In this document: piece by piece, positions 7,448 through 15,874 of the stretch
Position numbering within the stretch: position 1 is the first letter of the stretch
Layout of the letters: each line of letters starts with the position of its first letter
NCBI GenBank assembly: GCA_031546985.1
Contig: JAVBJN010000009.1
Coordinates: 1-44,955 of the forward strand
DNA length: 44,955 nt
From: JAVBJN01 sp031546985
GTDB lineage: Bacteria; Bacteroidota; Bacteroidia; Chitinophagales; Chitinophagaceae
Reading direction: 5' to 3'
The notes under the pieces: model-generated
The model's database searches: none
Told to the model about the DNA's origin: nothing
What the model saw: only the letters and a program-made list of their open reading frames with translations
Program-made: the position numbers and the translations under genes

Positions 7448-7475
7448 CCCCGGCCCTAAACCGGGGTTTCCTTTT
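7448..7475 (+). terminator. terminator-like hairpin pointing along +, in the coaBC-porD gap
   Basis: Stem CCCCGG / CCGGGG with a 7-base loop, followed on the + strand by TTTCCTTTT. No annotated + gene precedes it. On the - strand it lies just after the coaBC stop but has no T-run there. The rest of the gap (7203-7447) holds only the porD -7 box and an unproven 27-codon frame at 7341-7424. Confidence 0.4.
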
Positions 7476-8664
7476 ACCCTTTTGCGTACAAGGCATCGGT
7501 AAGCCTGGTGGCTACCTCGGTCTTTTTAAGCAGCGGCCATTCGTCACGTGTGCCATCTTTATACAGCAAGGTTACTTTATTGGTATCGTGTCCAAATCCG
7601 GCGCCAGCATCGTTGAGGGAATTGAGTATGATGAGGTCGGCATTTTTATCTTTCAGTTTTTGTAAGGCATTGGCCTCCTCGTTGTTGGTTTCGAGAGCAA
7701 AGCCTACCAGCAGTTGCCTATTGGTTTTGATGCTGCCCAAATGGCGCAGGATATCGGTTGTTTTGCGGAGGGGAATGGTAAAATGGTCTTCCTTTTTCTT
7801 GAGCTTAATATCGCTCACTGTTTCGGGGGTGTAATCGGCCACGGCGGCGCTCATCACTGCAATATCGGCCTGGGCAAAATGCTGCACGCAGGCTTCAAAC
7901 ATCTGCTGTGCGCCGGTTACTTTTATCACTTCTATACCGGCATGCTGCACCTGGGCATCTACCGGGCCCAGCACCAGTTTTACTGCGGCGCCCTGGCTGG
8001 CAAAAGCCTCGGCAATGGCTATGCCCATTTTACCACTGGAGAAATTGCCTATAAAGCGCACAGGGTCTATCATTTCGTAGGTAGGCCCGGCGGTAATCAA
8101 TACTTGTTTGCCTGCAAACCGATTACCGGTCAAAAAAAAATCGTGCAGGTACTGTACTATGGTCTCCGGCTCGGCCATACGCCCCTGCCCCACCAGGCCA
8201 CTCGCCAGCTCGCCATGCTCTACCGGTAAAAACCGGTGACCGTAGCTTTTAAGCAATGTAATATTGCGGTGGGTAGAAGGGTGCTGCCACATGTCTTCGT
8301 CCATAGCCGGGGCCAGCATTACCGGGCAGGTGGCAGAGAGGTACACGGCCTGCAGCAGGTTATCGCAAATGCCATTGGCCATTTTGGCCATGGTATTGCA
8401 ACTGGCCGGCGCTACCAGCATTACATCGGCCCAGCGGCCCAGCATTACGTGATTGCTCCAGGTATCGTTGTCGAACATATCGTGCAATACCGGGTTGCGG
8501 CTCACGGTACCCAATACCAGCGGGGTCACAAAATCTTTTGCGGCCGTGGTCATTATAATTTTTACCTCGGCCCCCGCCTTTACCAGCAGTCGCACCAGGT
8601 GCGGGGTTTTGTAAGCCGCAATGCTGCCACTTATGGCCAGCAGAATTTTTTTTCCTTCAAGCAT
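7474..8664 (-). CDS. coaBC: bifunctional phosphopantothenoylcysteine decarboxylase / phosphopantothenate-cysteine ligase
   Basis: Two successive steps of coenzyme A synthesis in one polypeptide. The N-terminal flavoprotein CoaC domain has LLAISGSIAAYKTP, the catalytic His in NHVMLGRWADV, the substrate loop APAMDEDMW and ICDNLL. The C-terminal CoaB domain begins at VLITAGPTYEMIDPVRF and has GNFSSGKMG and SAAVADYTPE. I chose the ATG at 8664, giving 396 residues: the frame extends to an ATG at 8691, but its extra nine residues are not family-like and MLEGKKILLAISG is the usual beginning. The gene follows rpoZ by about 66 bases on the same strand, in the bamD-rpoZ-coaBC set. Confidence 0.95.
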   Translation of the reverse strand: MLEGKKILLAISGSIAAYKTPHLVRLLVKAGAEVKIIMTTAAKDFVTPLVLGTVSRNPVLHDMFDNDTWSNHVMLGRWADVMLVAPASCNTMAKMANGICDNLLQAVYLSATCPVMLAPAMDEDMWQHPSTHRNITLLKSYGHRFLPVEHGELASGLVGQGRMAEPETIVQYLHDFFLTGNRFAGKQVLITAGPTYEMIDPVRFIGNFSSGKMGIAIAEAFASQGAAVKLVLGPVDAQVQHAGIEVIKVTGAQQMFEACVQHFAQADIAVMSAAVADYTPETVSDIKLKKKEDHFTIPLRKTTDILRHLGSIKTNRQLLVGFALETNNEEANALQKLKDKNADLIILNSLNDAGAGFGHDTNKVTLLYKDGTRDEWPLLKKTEVATRLTDALYAKG

Positions 8665-8730
8665 AACCAAACGTAAAAAGCGACAAAGCACATCTGCTTT
8701 GCCGCTCCTAAATTAGCTAATATTCAACGA

Positions 8731-9072
8731 CTAGTTAGAGAATTCGTCGTCGGTTCTGCGATAGTAGATCTTATCTTCCATAAATTCATTCAGCGCCTGA
8801 ATAGCCGGGTTAGCCATTCTTTCGTAGATGCGGGAAATTTCGATCTGCTCTTTGTTTTCGTGGATTTCTTCCAGGTTATCTGTATAGCTGGCAAATTCAT
8901 CCAACTTACGGTGCAGCTCTTCTTTCACTTTCACGTTAATCTGACTGGCACGCTTGGCAACTACAGCAATAGATTGATAAATATTACCGGTTTTAGCCTG
9001 AATATCTTTCATGCTACGGGTTTCTGCCATAGGATTCAGCGCGGCTGCCTGCACTTTTTTATTTTTGTTCAT
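8731..9072 (-). CDS. rpoZ: DNA-directed RNA polymerase omega subunit, Bacteroidota type
   Basis: A 113-residue protein of the Bacteroidota omega family, which helps assemble and stabilise the beta' subunit. Key segments are KTGNIYQSIAVVAKRASQIN (the conserved N-terminal helix), EELHRKLDEFASYTDNLEE, KEQIEISRIYERMANP and the end FMEDKIYYR. Its start overlaps the bamD C-terminus by 14 bases, so the two are translationally linked. Confidence 0.92.
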   Translation of the reverse strand: MNKNKKVQAAALNPMAETRSMKDIQAKTGNIYQSIAVVAKRASQINVKVKEELHRKLDEFASYTDNLEEIHENKEQIEISRIYERMANPAIQALNEFMEDKIYYRRTDDEFSN

Positions 9073-9874
9073 TCCGAAGTTGTTTTATCGAATTTTGGGT
9101 CAAAGTAAAGTATTTTTCCGCATCCTTCACATATTTACTGTTCGGGAAGCTTCTCAAAAGGTCCTGGTAGCTGTCTGTAACTGCTGCAAAACGCTCTTCC
9201 TGCTTGTCTTTTACGCTTTTTTCGGCGTAGCGGAACTGAGAGCGGATAATCATATACTTATAATAGTCTGCAATGGGCGATTCCGGAAACTTGCGTATCA
9301 CCTCGGTATAAGCGATAGAAGCGGCTTTAAACTGCTCAATATTAAAATACAGGCGGGCGGCCGATGCTTCTTTCTCTTCCAGCTTAATACGGCAATTGTC
9401 GATGAGCTTATTGGCTTCTGCAATCTTTACCGAATTAGGGTGCATGTTCATAAAAGCCTGCAACGCGCCTACAGCCTTATAAGTATTGGTCTGGTCCAGC
9501 TCAAACTTAGGCGACATCTTATACAAGCACATGGCATACAGGTAATCGCACTCTTCGGCATTCTTACTGTTGGGAAACACGTCTACAAAGCCTTTCAGGT
9601 AGAGCGAAGCAGAAGGCCAGTCCTTCATATTATAGAAGGTCATGGCGTATTTGTAATACAACTCCTCAAACTGCTTGGTGCCTTTAAATACCTTGATGGC
9701 TTCTTCGAGCAACTGGTTCGATTTGGACCATTGCTTTTTATCAAAATATTCGTTGGCTTTCCTGAGTTTAAGATCATAGTCCTTACTCTTCATCACCTGC
9801 TCAAATCCTCCACAGCTCGCCAAGGTAGTAAGGGCCAGTCCGGCTATCAGTATAATTCGTCTACTTGTGCGCAT
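9059..9874 (-). CDS. bamD: outer membrane protein assembly factor BamD
   Basis: A 271-residue lipoprotein with lipobox LASC (Cys21), followed by TPR-type helical pairs across the rest of the chain (KANEYFDKKQWSKSNQLLEE, YKYAMTFYNMKDWPSASLYL, FVDVFPNSKNAEECDYL). This is the BamD architecture: the periplasmic lipoprotein that, with BamA, inserts beta-barrel proteins in the outer membrane. It heads the leftward bamD-rpoZ-coaBC group and faces the large divergent region before mraZ. A TATCTTTG -7 box sits only 8 bases before the ATG, implying a very short leader if this start is right. Confidence 0.93.
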   Translation of the reverse strand: MRTSRRIILIAGLALTTLASCGGFEQVMKSKDYDLKLRKANEYFDKKQWSKSNQLLEEAIKVFKGTKQFEELYYKYAMTFYNMKDWPSASLYLKGFVDVFPNSKNAEECDYLYAMCLYKMSPKFELDQTNTYKAVGALQAFMNMHPNSVKIAEANKLIDNCRIKLEEKEASAARLYFNIEQFKAASIAYTEVIRKFPESPIADYYKYMIIRSQFRYAEKSVKDKQEERFAAVTDSYQDLLRSFPNSKYVKDAEKYFTLTQNSIKQLRNEQK

Positions 9875-9882
9875 AAAGTGGG

Positions 9883-9890
9883 CAAAGATA
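9883..9890 (-). promoter_or_regulatory. -7 promoter element of bamD
   Basis: TATCTTTG on the - strand fits TAnnTTTG exactly and lies 8 bases before the bamD ATG. GTTG about 15 bases further upstream is a poor -33 match. Confidence 0.45.
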
Positions 9891-10440
9891 TTAAAAAATA
9901 AAACGCAACTCGTATGCTGGTGTTACAAACACAGGGCTGATTTAACAAAACATTGTATATCCGGCATTTACAGGTGTGCTTCATTGCCCGTCCGCCACAT
10001 TTTACCACCTGGCCGGTACCGTTTTTCAAAAACACCCCACTTTCTACCACCAACCCCGGTTTTGCATGCCAAAATACGGTTTTGCCCTAGTAAATGTTCT
10101 ACCAATACGACCTTTAATTACAGGCGTATAGGCGTACTGGTCACCACTTTAAGGCATTTTCCACCACCCTCCCAGTTTTCCACACTCTTTGTGCATAACC
10201 CCCACTTTCACCCTTTCCGAACATATTAAAGGCATGTCGTTTTCCACATTACGCATTAAAAATCACAAACATTTTCAAACACCTTATTTTTCAATCAGTT
10301 AAAACGTCAATTCACAGCTATACACATATAATTCACAAAGTTGTCCACACTCAACCATAAATATCCACAACACTATGTTAGTATCTGAGAAAAACACAGT
10401 CGCAGCAAGGCTTTGAGCATGTGGAAAAAATAGTTAATTC
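9891..10440. other. gene-free divergent region between bamD and mraZ
   Basis: No credible gene on either strand. The left part (to about 10130) is rich in C and in CCAC words, with three exact AAAGTGG heptamers on the - strand in the whole region (10037, 10144, 10202). The right part is AT-rich with several TTTTCCACA-type 9-mers. All genes to the left as far as 2853 run leftward and all to the right as far as 29385 run rightward. Confidence 0.7.
10176..10428. other. cluster of DnaA-box-like 9-mers with AT-rich core (possible origin or DnaA-responsive region)
   Basis: Six sites each differ by one base from TTATCCACA: TTTTCCACA at 10176-10184 (+), 10240-10248 (+) and 10420-10428 (-), TTATGCACA at 10190-10198 (-), TTGTCCACA at 10341-10349 (+) and ATATCCACA at 10361-10369 (+). 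The stretch 10249-10340 between them is strongly AT-rich. TTTTCCACA is a known DnaA box variant in cyanobacteria and TTATGCACA fits the TTATNCACA rule; function here is inferred. Confidence 0.45.
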
Positions 10441-10447
10441 AACTTTG
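10412..10447 (+). promoter_or_regulatory. putative promoter of the dcw operon
   Basis: TTTG at 10412-10415 and CAACTTTG at 10440-10447, the latter one base off TAnnTTTG. The 24-base spacing is a little long for Bacteroidota promoters. It places the start site near 10454, inside the MraZ-type boxes. Confidence 0.4.
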
Positions 10448-10490
10448 TGTCAAAAAGTGGAAAAAAGTGTTTCTTTGTGGGAGAAAGTAG
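10441..10490 (+). promoter_or_regulatory. MraZ-type operator: five boxes with 10-bp period
   Basis: Decamers aactttgtgt, caaaaagtgg, aaaaaagtgt, ttctttgtgg and gagaaagtag follow one another, putting GTG (GTA in the last) exactly every 10 bases at 10447, 10457, 10467, 10477 and 10487. MraZ proteins bind direct repeats (AAAGTG in mollicutes, TGGGN in E. coli) at one-helical-turn spacing upstream of their own gene. The array lies between the -7 element and the mraZ ATG, as expected for autorepression. Confidence 0.7.
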
Positions 10491-10506
10491 TAAATAAACC
10501 GATGAA

Positions 10507-10977
10507 ATGATAGGTTTTCTGGGAGAATACGATGCAACGCTAGATGCCAAGGGACGCTTCCTGCTTCCCGCAGGCTTCCGTAAGCAGCTGCCCGAAACTT
10601 CCGGTAACCAGTTTGTCATTAACCGCGGTTTTGAAAGTTGCCTCACCTTATATACAATGGACCAATGGCAGGGCATTAGCCAAAAGCTCAATGAGCTCAA
10701 CGACTTTAACCCTAAAGTGCGTGAGTTTAAAAGGCTTTTCCTCAACGGCGCCACTATTGTAGACCTGGACAGTGCAGGACGTATGAACCTTCCGAAATCG
10801 TTAATGGAATCGGCGGGCCTCAAAAAAGAGATCATATTCTCGGCGCAGGGCAATAAGGTAGAGATCTGGGATAAAGATAAATACTACAAATACATTCAGG
10901 ATAGTGCGGCCAGCTTTAGCAACCTGGCTGCGGAGGTAGCAGGCGGAGACTTTTTTAATCCTTTTACACAGGCATAA
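10507..10977 (+). CDS. mraZ: transcriptional regulator MraZ
   Basis: First gene of the dcw cluster, 156 residues, with two SpoVT/AbrB-type half-domains. The first carries DAKGRFLLPAGFR (about residues 13-25) and the second DSAGRMNLPKSL (about 87-98). MraZ forms ring-shaped oligomers that bind repeated boxes upstream of its operon and repress it; the matching boxes are at 10441-10490. The ATG at 10507 is used because the ATG five bases earlier runs into a stop after two codons. Its TAA is followed at once by the rsmH ATG. Confidence 0.96.
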   Translation: MIGFLGEYDATLDAKGRFLLPAGFRKQLPETSGNQFVINRGFESCLTLYTMDQWQGISQKLNELNDFNPKVREFKRLFLNGATIVDLDSAGRMNLPKSLMESAGLKKEIIFSAQGNKVEIWDKDKYYKYIQDSAASFSNLAAEVAGGDFFNPFTQA

Positions 10978-11889
10978 ATGAGTACACCCGGCTTTTACCA
11001 CAAATCAGTTCTTTTAGAAGAATCAATTGACGCCTTGCAGATCAAACCCGATGGCATTTATATAGACTGCACATTCGGGGGCGGCGGCCATAGCCGGGCT
11101 ATCCTTAGCAAACTGGGGCCCAGCGGCAGGCTTATCTGTTTTGACCAGGATGAAGATGCCTGGCAAAACCGCATAGAAGATTCAAGGGTGCTGTTCATCC
11201 GCGAAAACTTCCGCTACCTGCAACGCTTTTTAAAATTGCACAAAGTTCCTCCGGTGGATGGAATACTGGCCGATCTGGGCGTAAGCTCTCACCAGTTTGA
11301 CACCGCCGAGCGGGGATTTTCGATACGGTTTGATGCCGCCCTGGACATGCGTATGGATTTACGCAGCGATCTCACAGCACAAACCATTATAACAACATAT
11401 AGCGAACAACAACTACACAGGCTCTTTGAACAGTATGGCGAAGTAACCAACTCCCGTACCCTGGCCCGTCACATCGTGCAACACCGACACAACACAACAC
11501 TACGCACGGTTGACGAACTGAAACGATTGCTCGATCCCATTATGAAAGGGAACCCCAACCGTTACTTAGCCCAGGTATTTCAGGCGTTGCGCATTGAGGT
11601 AAACGACGAAATGGGTGTATTAAAGGAAATGCTGGAGCAAACCACCGCATGCCTTAACCCCGGAGGCCGCCTCGCCATCATCACTTTCCACTCGTTGGAA
11701 GACCGGCTGGTAAAGCAGTTCATGAAACAGGGTACCCTTACGCCTGAAGAAGAACACCCATTGCTCTCCACCCACCGCGAACCGGTATTTAAGGTACTAA
11801 CCAAAAAACCGATCGAGGCATCTGAAACCGAGTTGAAAGAAAACCCAAGATCCAGAAGCGCACGCTTGCGTGTAGCCGAAAAGCTCTAG
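10978..11889 (+). CDS. rsmH: 16S rRNA (cytosine-1402 N4)-methyltransferase
   Basis: RsmH (MraW), 303 residues, methylates N4 of C1402 in the ribosomal decoding site using S-adenosylmethionine. It starts HKSVLLEESIDAL, with the SAM loop IDCTFGGGGHSRAIL (about 31-45), then ILADLGVSSHQFD, GFSIRFDAALDMRMD, and FHSLEDRLVKQF near the end. It begins directly after the mraZ stop without a gap. All expected motifs are intact. Confidence 0.97.
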   Translation: MSTPGFYHKSVLLEESIDALQIKPDGIYIDCTFGGGGHSRAILSKLGPSGRLICFDQDEDAWQNRIEDSRVLFIRENFRYLQRFLKLHKVPPVDGILADLGVSSHQFDTAERGFSIRFDAALDMRMDLRSDLTAQTIITTYSEQQLHRLFEQYGEVTNSRTLARHIVQHRHNTTLRTVDELKRLLDPIMKGNPNRYLAQVFQALRIEVNDEMGVLKEMLEQTTACLNPGGRLAIITFHSLEDRLVKQFMKQGTLTPEEEHPLLSTHREPVFKVLTKKPIEASETELKENPRSRSARLRVAEKL

Positions 11890-11942
11890 GGAGCCTGTAC
11901 AGTGTGCTGCAAAACACAGCAAACACGTACAACACAGCATAA

Positions 11943-12305
11943 ATGGAAAACCTGTCCAACAAAACGGACGAGAAACGCCAGGGCAAAACCTGGAGAAACG
12001 TACTGGACTCCTTCAGTTACGAACTCATTGTTCGTAATATCTATTTCCTGCTGTTTATGGCCTTTTTAGGCATCGTGTACATCACGAACAATCACTTTGC
12101 TGAGAAAACTGTTCGCGAGCTGAATAAAAAACAACGCGAGCTGAAAGAATTACGCTGGAAGCATATTGATGCTAAAACACGGTACATGTTCCAGAGCAAA
12201 CAGTCTGAGGTTATTAAGGCCTCGGTACCGTTAGGGCTCAAAGAACTGATGGCACCGCCGTATCGTATCAATAGTGTTCCGCTACACCAAAACAACGGTC
12301 AATAA
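11943..12305 (+). CDS. ftsL: FtsL-like cell division protein
   Basis: A 120-residue bitopic protein: about 30 cytoplasmic residues, one membrane helix (about 33-49, FLLFMAFLGIVYIT) and a periplasmic coiled-coil segment rich in Glu/Lys/Leu (EKTVRELNKKQRELKELRW). The sequence is weakly conserved, but topology, size and position between rsmH and ftsI are those of FtsL, which joins FtsQ and FtsB/DivIC to activate FtsW-FtsI at the septum. The gap from rsmH is 53 bases. Confidence 0.82.
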   Translation: MENLSNKTDEKRQGKTWRNVLDSFSYELIVRNIYFLLFMAFLGIVYITNNHFAEKTVRELNKKQRELKELRWKHIDAKTRYMFQSKQSEVIKASVPLGLKELMAPPYRINSVPLHQNNGQ

Positions 12306-12308
12306 GCC

Positions 12309-14393
12309 ATGGACGTAAAACGCGACATACGATTCCGGGTTTACATCACCTACCTGGGCATGTCTCTCCTGGGCATCGCTATCATTACGAAAGCGGCGCT
12401 GATACAGGTCAAAGACGGGCCCAGACTAAAGGTTATGGCCGATAGCCTGTTTACTAAAACACAGGTATTGGATGCGGAACGCGGCGCAATTTACTCCGAA
12501 GACGGAAGGCTGTTGTCGACCTCTATTCCTGAATTTGATATCCGTATGGATATGAAAGCCGTGCAACCGGACACGTTCAGAAAATATGTAGATACGCTGA
12601 GTGGCTGTATTGCCAATCTGTTGCAGGACGGCTCTAAGGCTGACTATAAAAACAGGCTCAAAACCGCCTTTAAAAACAAGGAAAGGTATTTCCTGCTGCG
12701 CAAAAAAGCAACGTATGGCGAATACCTGGCCATGCGCGATTTTCCTTTATTCAATAAGGGAAAAAACAAAAGCGGTTTTATAGCCGAGTCTAAAACCAAA
12801 CGCATTAACCCATTTGGTATGCTGGCCAACCGTACCGTAGGGTTATGGCGCCAGAATGCACAGAACGTGGGCCTCGAGGCTACCTATAATAAGGACCTGA
12901 GCGGCACCAAAGGACAAAGAGTAGTACGCCGTATTGCGGGTGGTACCTGGTTACCGGTAGAGGGGTCGGAGGTAGAGCCGCAAAACGGAAGAGATATATA
13001 TACCACCATAGACATCAACGTTCAGGATGTGGCCGAGCAGGCATTGCATCAGAACCTGGTAGAGAACGAGGCCCAGTACGGCACCTGTATTGTAATGGAG
13101 GTGGCTACAGGCAAGATTAAGGCGCTGGCCAACCTGGGGCGTACCGCAAATGGCGAGTATTGGGAAAACCTCAATTACGCTATGATGCCTACAGAGCCGG
13201 GGTCTACGTTTAAGCTCGCTACCATGCTTTCGTTGTTCGAAGATGGCTATGTGGATGTACAGGATAAAGTAAACGCGCAGGGTGGACTGGCCCGGTTTGG
13301 CAACCGTACCATGAAAGACTCACACCTTGGCTTAGGCGTAATCTCGGTAAAACAGGCTTTTGCTCATTCATCGAATGTGTGTATGGCATTGCTGGCTACC
13401 AATTACTATTATAAAAACCCGGTACAGTATTGGGAACACCTGCACAGGTTGCGCCTCGATACCGTTACGGGATTAGATCTTATAGGAGAGGTAAGGCCCA
13501 GGGTAAAAAGCCCTACCAGTAAGGTTTGGGGCAATACTACCTTGCCGTGGATGGCCATTGGTTACGAAGTACAGGTAAGCCCTTTGCAAACCTGCATGAT
13601 GTATAATGCTATTGCCAACAATGGTAAAATGATGAAGCCTTACCTGGTAAGCACCGTGCAGGAATATGGCCAGCCGGTGAAGGAAACAAAACCCGTTATG
13701 CTGGCAGAAGTGTGCAGCCAGTCTACCGTTAAAAAACTGAAAGAGTGCCTGCAGGCCGTGATAGACAGTGGCACGGGCAAGTCGTTTAAAACGCCGCTGT
13801 ATACCATTGGTGCCAAAACAGGTACAGCCCTGGTAGCAGATGGAGACATTAAATACTCCGACCGCATTTACCAGGCGTCGTTTGTGGGTTTCTTCCCGGT
13901 AGAGAATCCGATGTATACCATCTGCATTGTGATCCGCAACCGGAAAGGCGCTGCCAAATATTATGGCGGCTCGGTATCGGGACCCGTGTTCAAAGCTATT
14001 TCCGACAGGCTGTATGCCCGCGAAATTGCAAGAATATCGGCCCTGGACCAAAACGATAAAAAGGCAAGTGCTATATATGCTGCAGTAAAAAACGGTAACC
14101 GCAAAGAGCTGCAGCAGATCATGAAAACACTGGGTGTACCCTACCAGAGCGATGCTCAGGGCAAATGGGTAAGCACCGCATATGATTCTGTAAGGGCTAC
14201 ACTGGTCGATAAACCATTGATAGCCGGAGCAGTACCCGATGTATCGGGCATGGGATTAAAAGATGCCATTTACCTGCTCGAAAATGCAGGCTTGCATGTG
14301 GTAGCCAAAGGCAAAGGAAAGGTAATAACCCAATCCATCGCCGGTGGTACCAGAACCGTAAAAGGACAAACGATTATAATTGAATTAAGCTGA
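12309..14393 (+). CDS. ftsI: septal penicillin-binding protein (class B transpeptidase) with C-terminal PASTA domain
   Basis: A 694-residue FtsI/PBP3-type enzyme that cross-links septal peptidoglycan. It has an N-terminal membrane helix (about 13-32), a PBP dimerisation domain, and a transpeptidase domain with all three active-site motifs: Ser299-x-x-Lys302 in PGSTFK, Ser354-Ser355-Asn356, and Lys503-Thr-Gly in GAKTGT. The last 65 residues (PDVSGMGLKDAIYLLENAG onward) are one PASTA domain, as in SpoVD-like PBPs and many Bacteroidota FtsI. It starts 3 bases after ftsL stops, and its TGA overlaps the murE ATG (TGATG). Confidence 0.95.
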   Translation: MDVKRDIRFRVYITYLGMSLLGIAIITKAALIQVKDGPRLKVMADSLFTKTQVLDAERGAIYSEDGRLLSTSIPEFDIRMDMKAVQPDTFRKYVDTLSGCIANLLQDGSKADYKNRLKTAFKNKERYFLLRKKATYGEYLAMRDFPLFNKGKNKSGFIAESKTKRINPFGMLANRTVGLWRQNAQNVGLEATYNKDLSGTKGQRVVRRIAGGTWLPVEGSEVEPQNGRDIYTTIDINVQDVAEQALHQNLVENEAQYGTCIVMEVATGKIKALANLGRTANGEYWENLNYAMMPTEPGSTFKLATMLSLFEDGYVDVQDKVNAQGGLARFGNRTMKDSHLGLGVISVKQAFAHSSNVCMALLATNYYYKNPVQYWEHLHRLRLDTVTGLDLIGEVRPRVKSPTSKVWGNTTLPWMAIGYEVQVSPLQTCMMYNAIANNGKMMKPYLVSTVQEYGQPVKETKPVMLAEVCSQSTVKKLKECLQAVIDSGTGKSFKTPLYTIGAKTGTALVADGDIKYSDRIYQASFVGFFPVENPMYTICIVIRNRKGAAKYYGGSVSGPVFKAISDRLYAREIARISALDQNDKKASAIYAAVKNGNRKELQQIMKTLGVPYQSDAQGKWVSTAYDSVRATLVDKPLIAGAVPDVSGMGLKDAIYLLENAGLHVVAKGKGKVITQSIAGGTRTVKGQTIIIELS

Positions 14394-15859
14394 TGACCAC
14401 TTTACAGCACATACTGGACAACGTTGCTACCATTGCCATACAAGGCAATGCCAACGCCCCTGTGCAGAGCCTTACCATAGACTCGCGCAAGGCCGGCGAA
14501 GGCAGCGTTTTCATTGCCATAAAAGGCACGCATGTAGATGGTCATGAGTATATAGCCGCTACTATTGAACAAGGCTGTACCATTATTGTGGGCGAGCAGG
14601 TGCCAGACTACCTGCCGGCGCAGGTCACTTTTGTACAGGTAGCAGACAGCTCGGCTGTGGCAGGCTTACTGGCGCACAACTTCTATGGCAAGCCATCGGA
14701 GAAGCTGAAACTGGTAGGCATAACGGGCACTAACGGAAAAACCACCGTGGCCACCATTCTGCACAAGTTGTTTAGTGGCCTGGGCTACCTCTGTGGGTTG
14801 CTCTCCACCGTGCAAAACCAGATTGGCGATGAAGTGATACCCGCCACGCATACCACACCCGACCCCATTACGCTGCATGCTTTGCTGGCACAAATGGCCG
14901 ATGCCGGATGCATGTATGCCTTTATGGAAGTGAGCTCGCACGCAGTGCACCAGCACCGCATTGCAGGAGCCGTGTTTGCCGGAGGTATTTTTACCAACAT
15001 CACACACGACCACCTCGACTACCATAAAACCTTTGACGAATACATAAGGGTTAAGAAATCGTTTTTCGATCATTTACCCGCAGGAGCGTTTGCCCTTACC
15101 AATCTCGACGATAAACGGGGCATGGTTATGCTGCAAAACACAGTAGCCCATAAACACGGCTACAGCCTGCGCACTCTGGCATCGTTTAAAGGTAAAATAC
15201 TGGAAAACAACCTGACGGGTCTTATTATGGACGTTAACGGGCAGGAAGTACACTTCAGGCTCATTGGCATGTTTAACGCATATAATCTGCTGGCCGTTTA
15301 TGGCGCTGCCGTATTGCTGGAGCAGGATAAGCAGCAGGTGCTGCGGGTATTGAGCAACCTGAGCGGGGCCGAAGGCCGGTTCGACTACACGGTATCGCCC
15401 CACAAAGGCATTATCGGTATTGTAGACTACGCCCACACGCCCGACGCGTTGTTGAATGTGCTGGCCACGATTAACCATCTGCGCCAGGGCAACGAACAAG
15501 TGATAACCGTGGTGGGTTGCGGTGGCGACCGCGATACGGCCAAACGGCCTGTAATGGCCGAAGTAGCCGCAGAGCACAGCGATAAAGTAATACTAACCTC
15601 CGACAACCCGAGGAGTGAAGACCCTGCCGAGATCATTAAACAGATGGAAGCCGGACTTAAAGTAACACAGCATAAAAAAACACTGAGCATAACCGACCGA
15701 AAAGAGGCTATTAAAACGGCATGCAGCCTGGCCCAACCGGGAGACATTATCCTGATTGCGGGCAAAGGCCATGAGAAATACCAGGAAATAAAAGGTGTAA
15801 AACACCCCTTCGACGACAAAGCGATGTTGAAAGACATGTTTAACCTTTTTGACCAATAA
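14393..15859 (+). CDS. murE: UDP-MurNAc-L-Ala-D-Glu ligase, meso-diaminopimelate adding
   Basis: Mur ligase of 488 residues adding the third amino acid of the stem peptide in the cytoplasm. It has the ATP loop GTNGKTT (112-118), the central HTTPDP and THDHLDYHKTF segments, and DNPR (404-407) followed by SEDP. DNPR marks ligases that use meso-diaminopimelate, so this organism should have DAP-type peptidoglycan. Translation is probably coupled to ftsI. murF, often next in other phyla, is not here. Confidence 0.97.
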   Translation: MTTLQHILDNVATIAIQGNANAPVQSLTIDSRKAGEGSVFIAIKGTHVDGHEYIAATIEQGCTIIVGEQVPDYLPAQVTFVQVADSSAVAGLLAHNFYGKPSEKLKLVGITGTNGKTTVATILHKLFSGLGYLCGLLSTVQNQIGDEVIPATHTTPDPITLHALLAQMADAGCMYAFMEVSSHAVHQHRIAGAVFAGGIFTNITHDHLDYHKTFDEYIRVKKSFFDHLPAGAFALTNLDDKRGMVMLQNTVAHKHGYSLRTLASFKGKILENNLTGLIMDVNGQEVHFRLIGMFNAYNLLAVYGAAVLLEQDKQQVLRVLSNLSGAEGRFDYTVSPHKGIIGIVDYAHTPDALLNVLATINHLRQGNEQVITVVGCGGDRDTAKRPVMAEVAAEHSDKVILTSDNPRSEDPAEIIKQMEAGLKVTQHKKTLSITDRKEAIKTACSLAQPGDIILIAGKGHEKYQEIKGVKHPFDDKAMLKDMFNLFDQ

Positions 15860-15874
15860 CCCAAACCGGACCCT

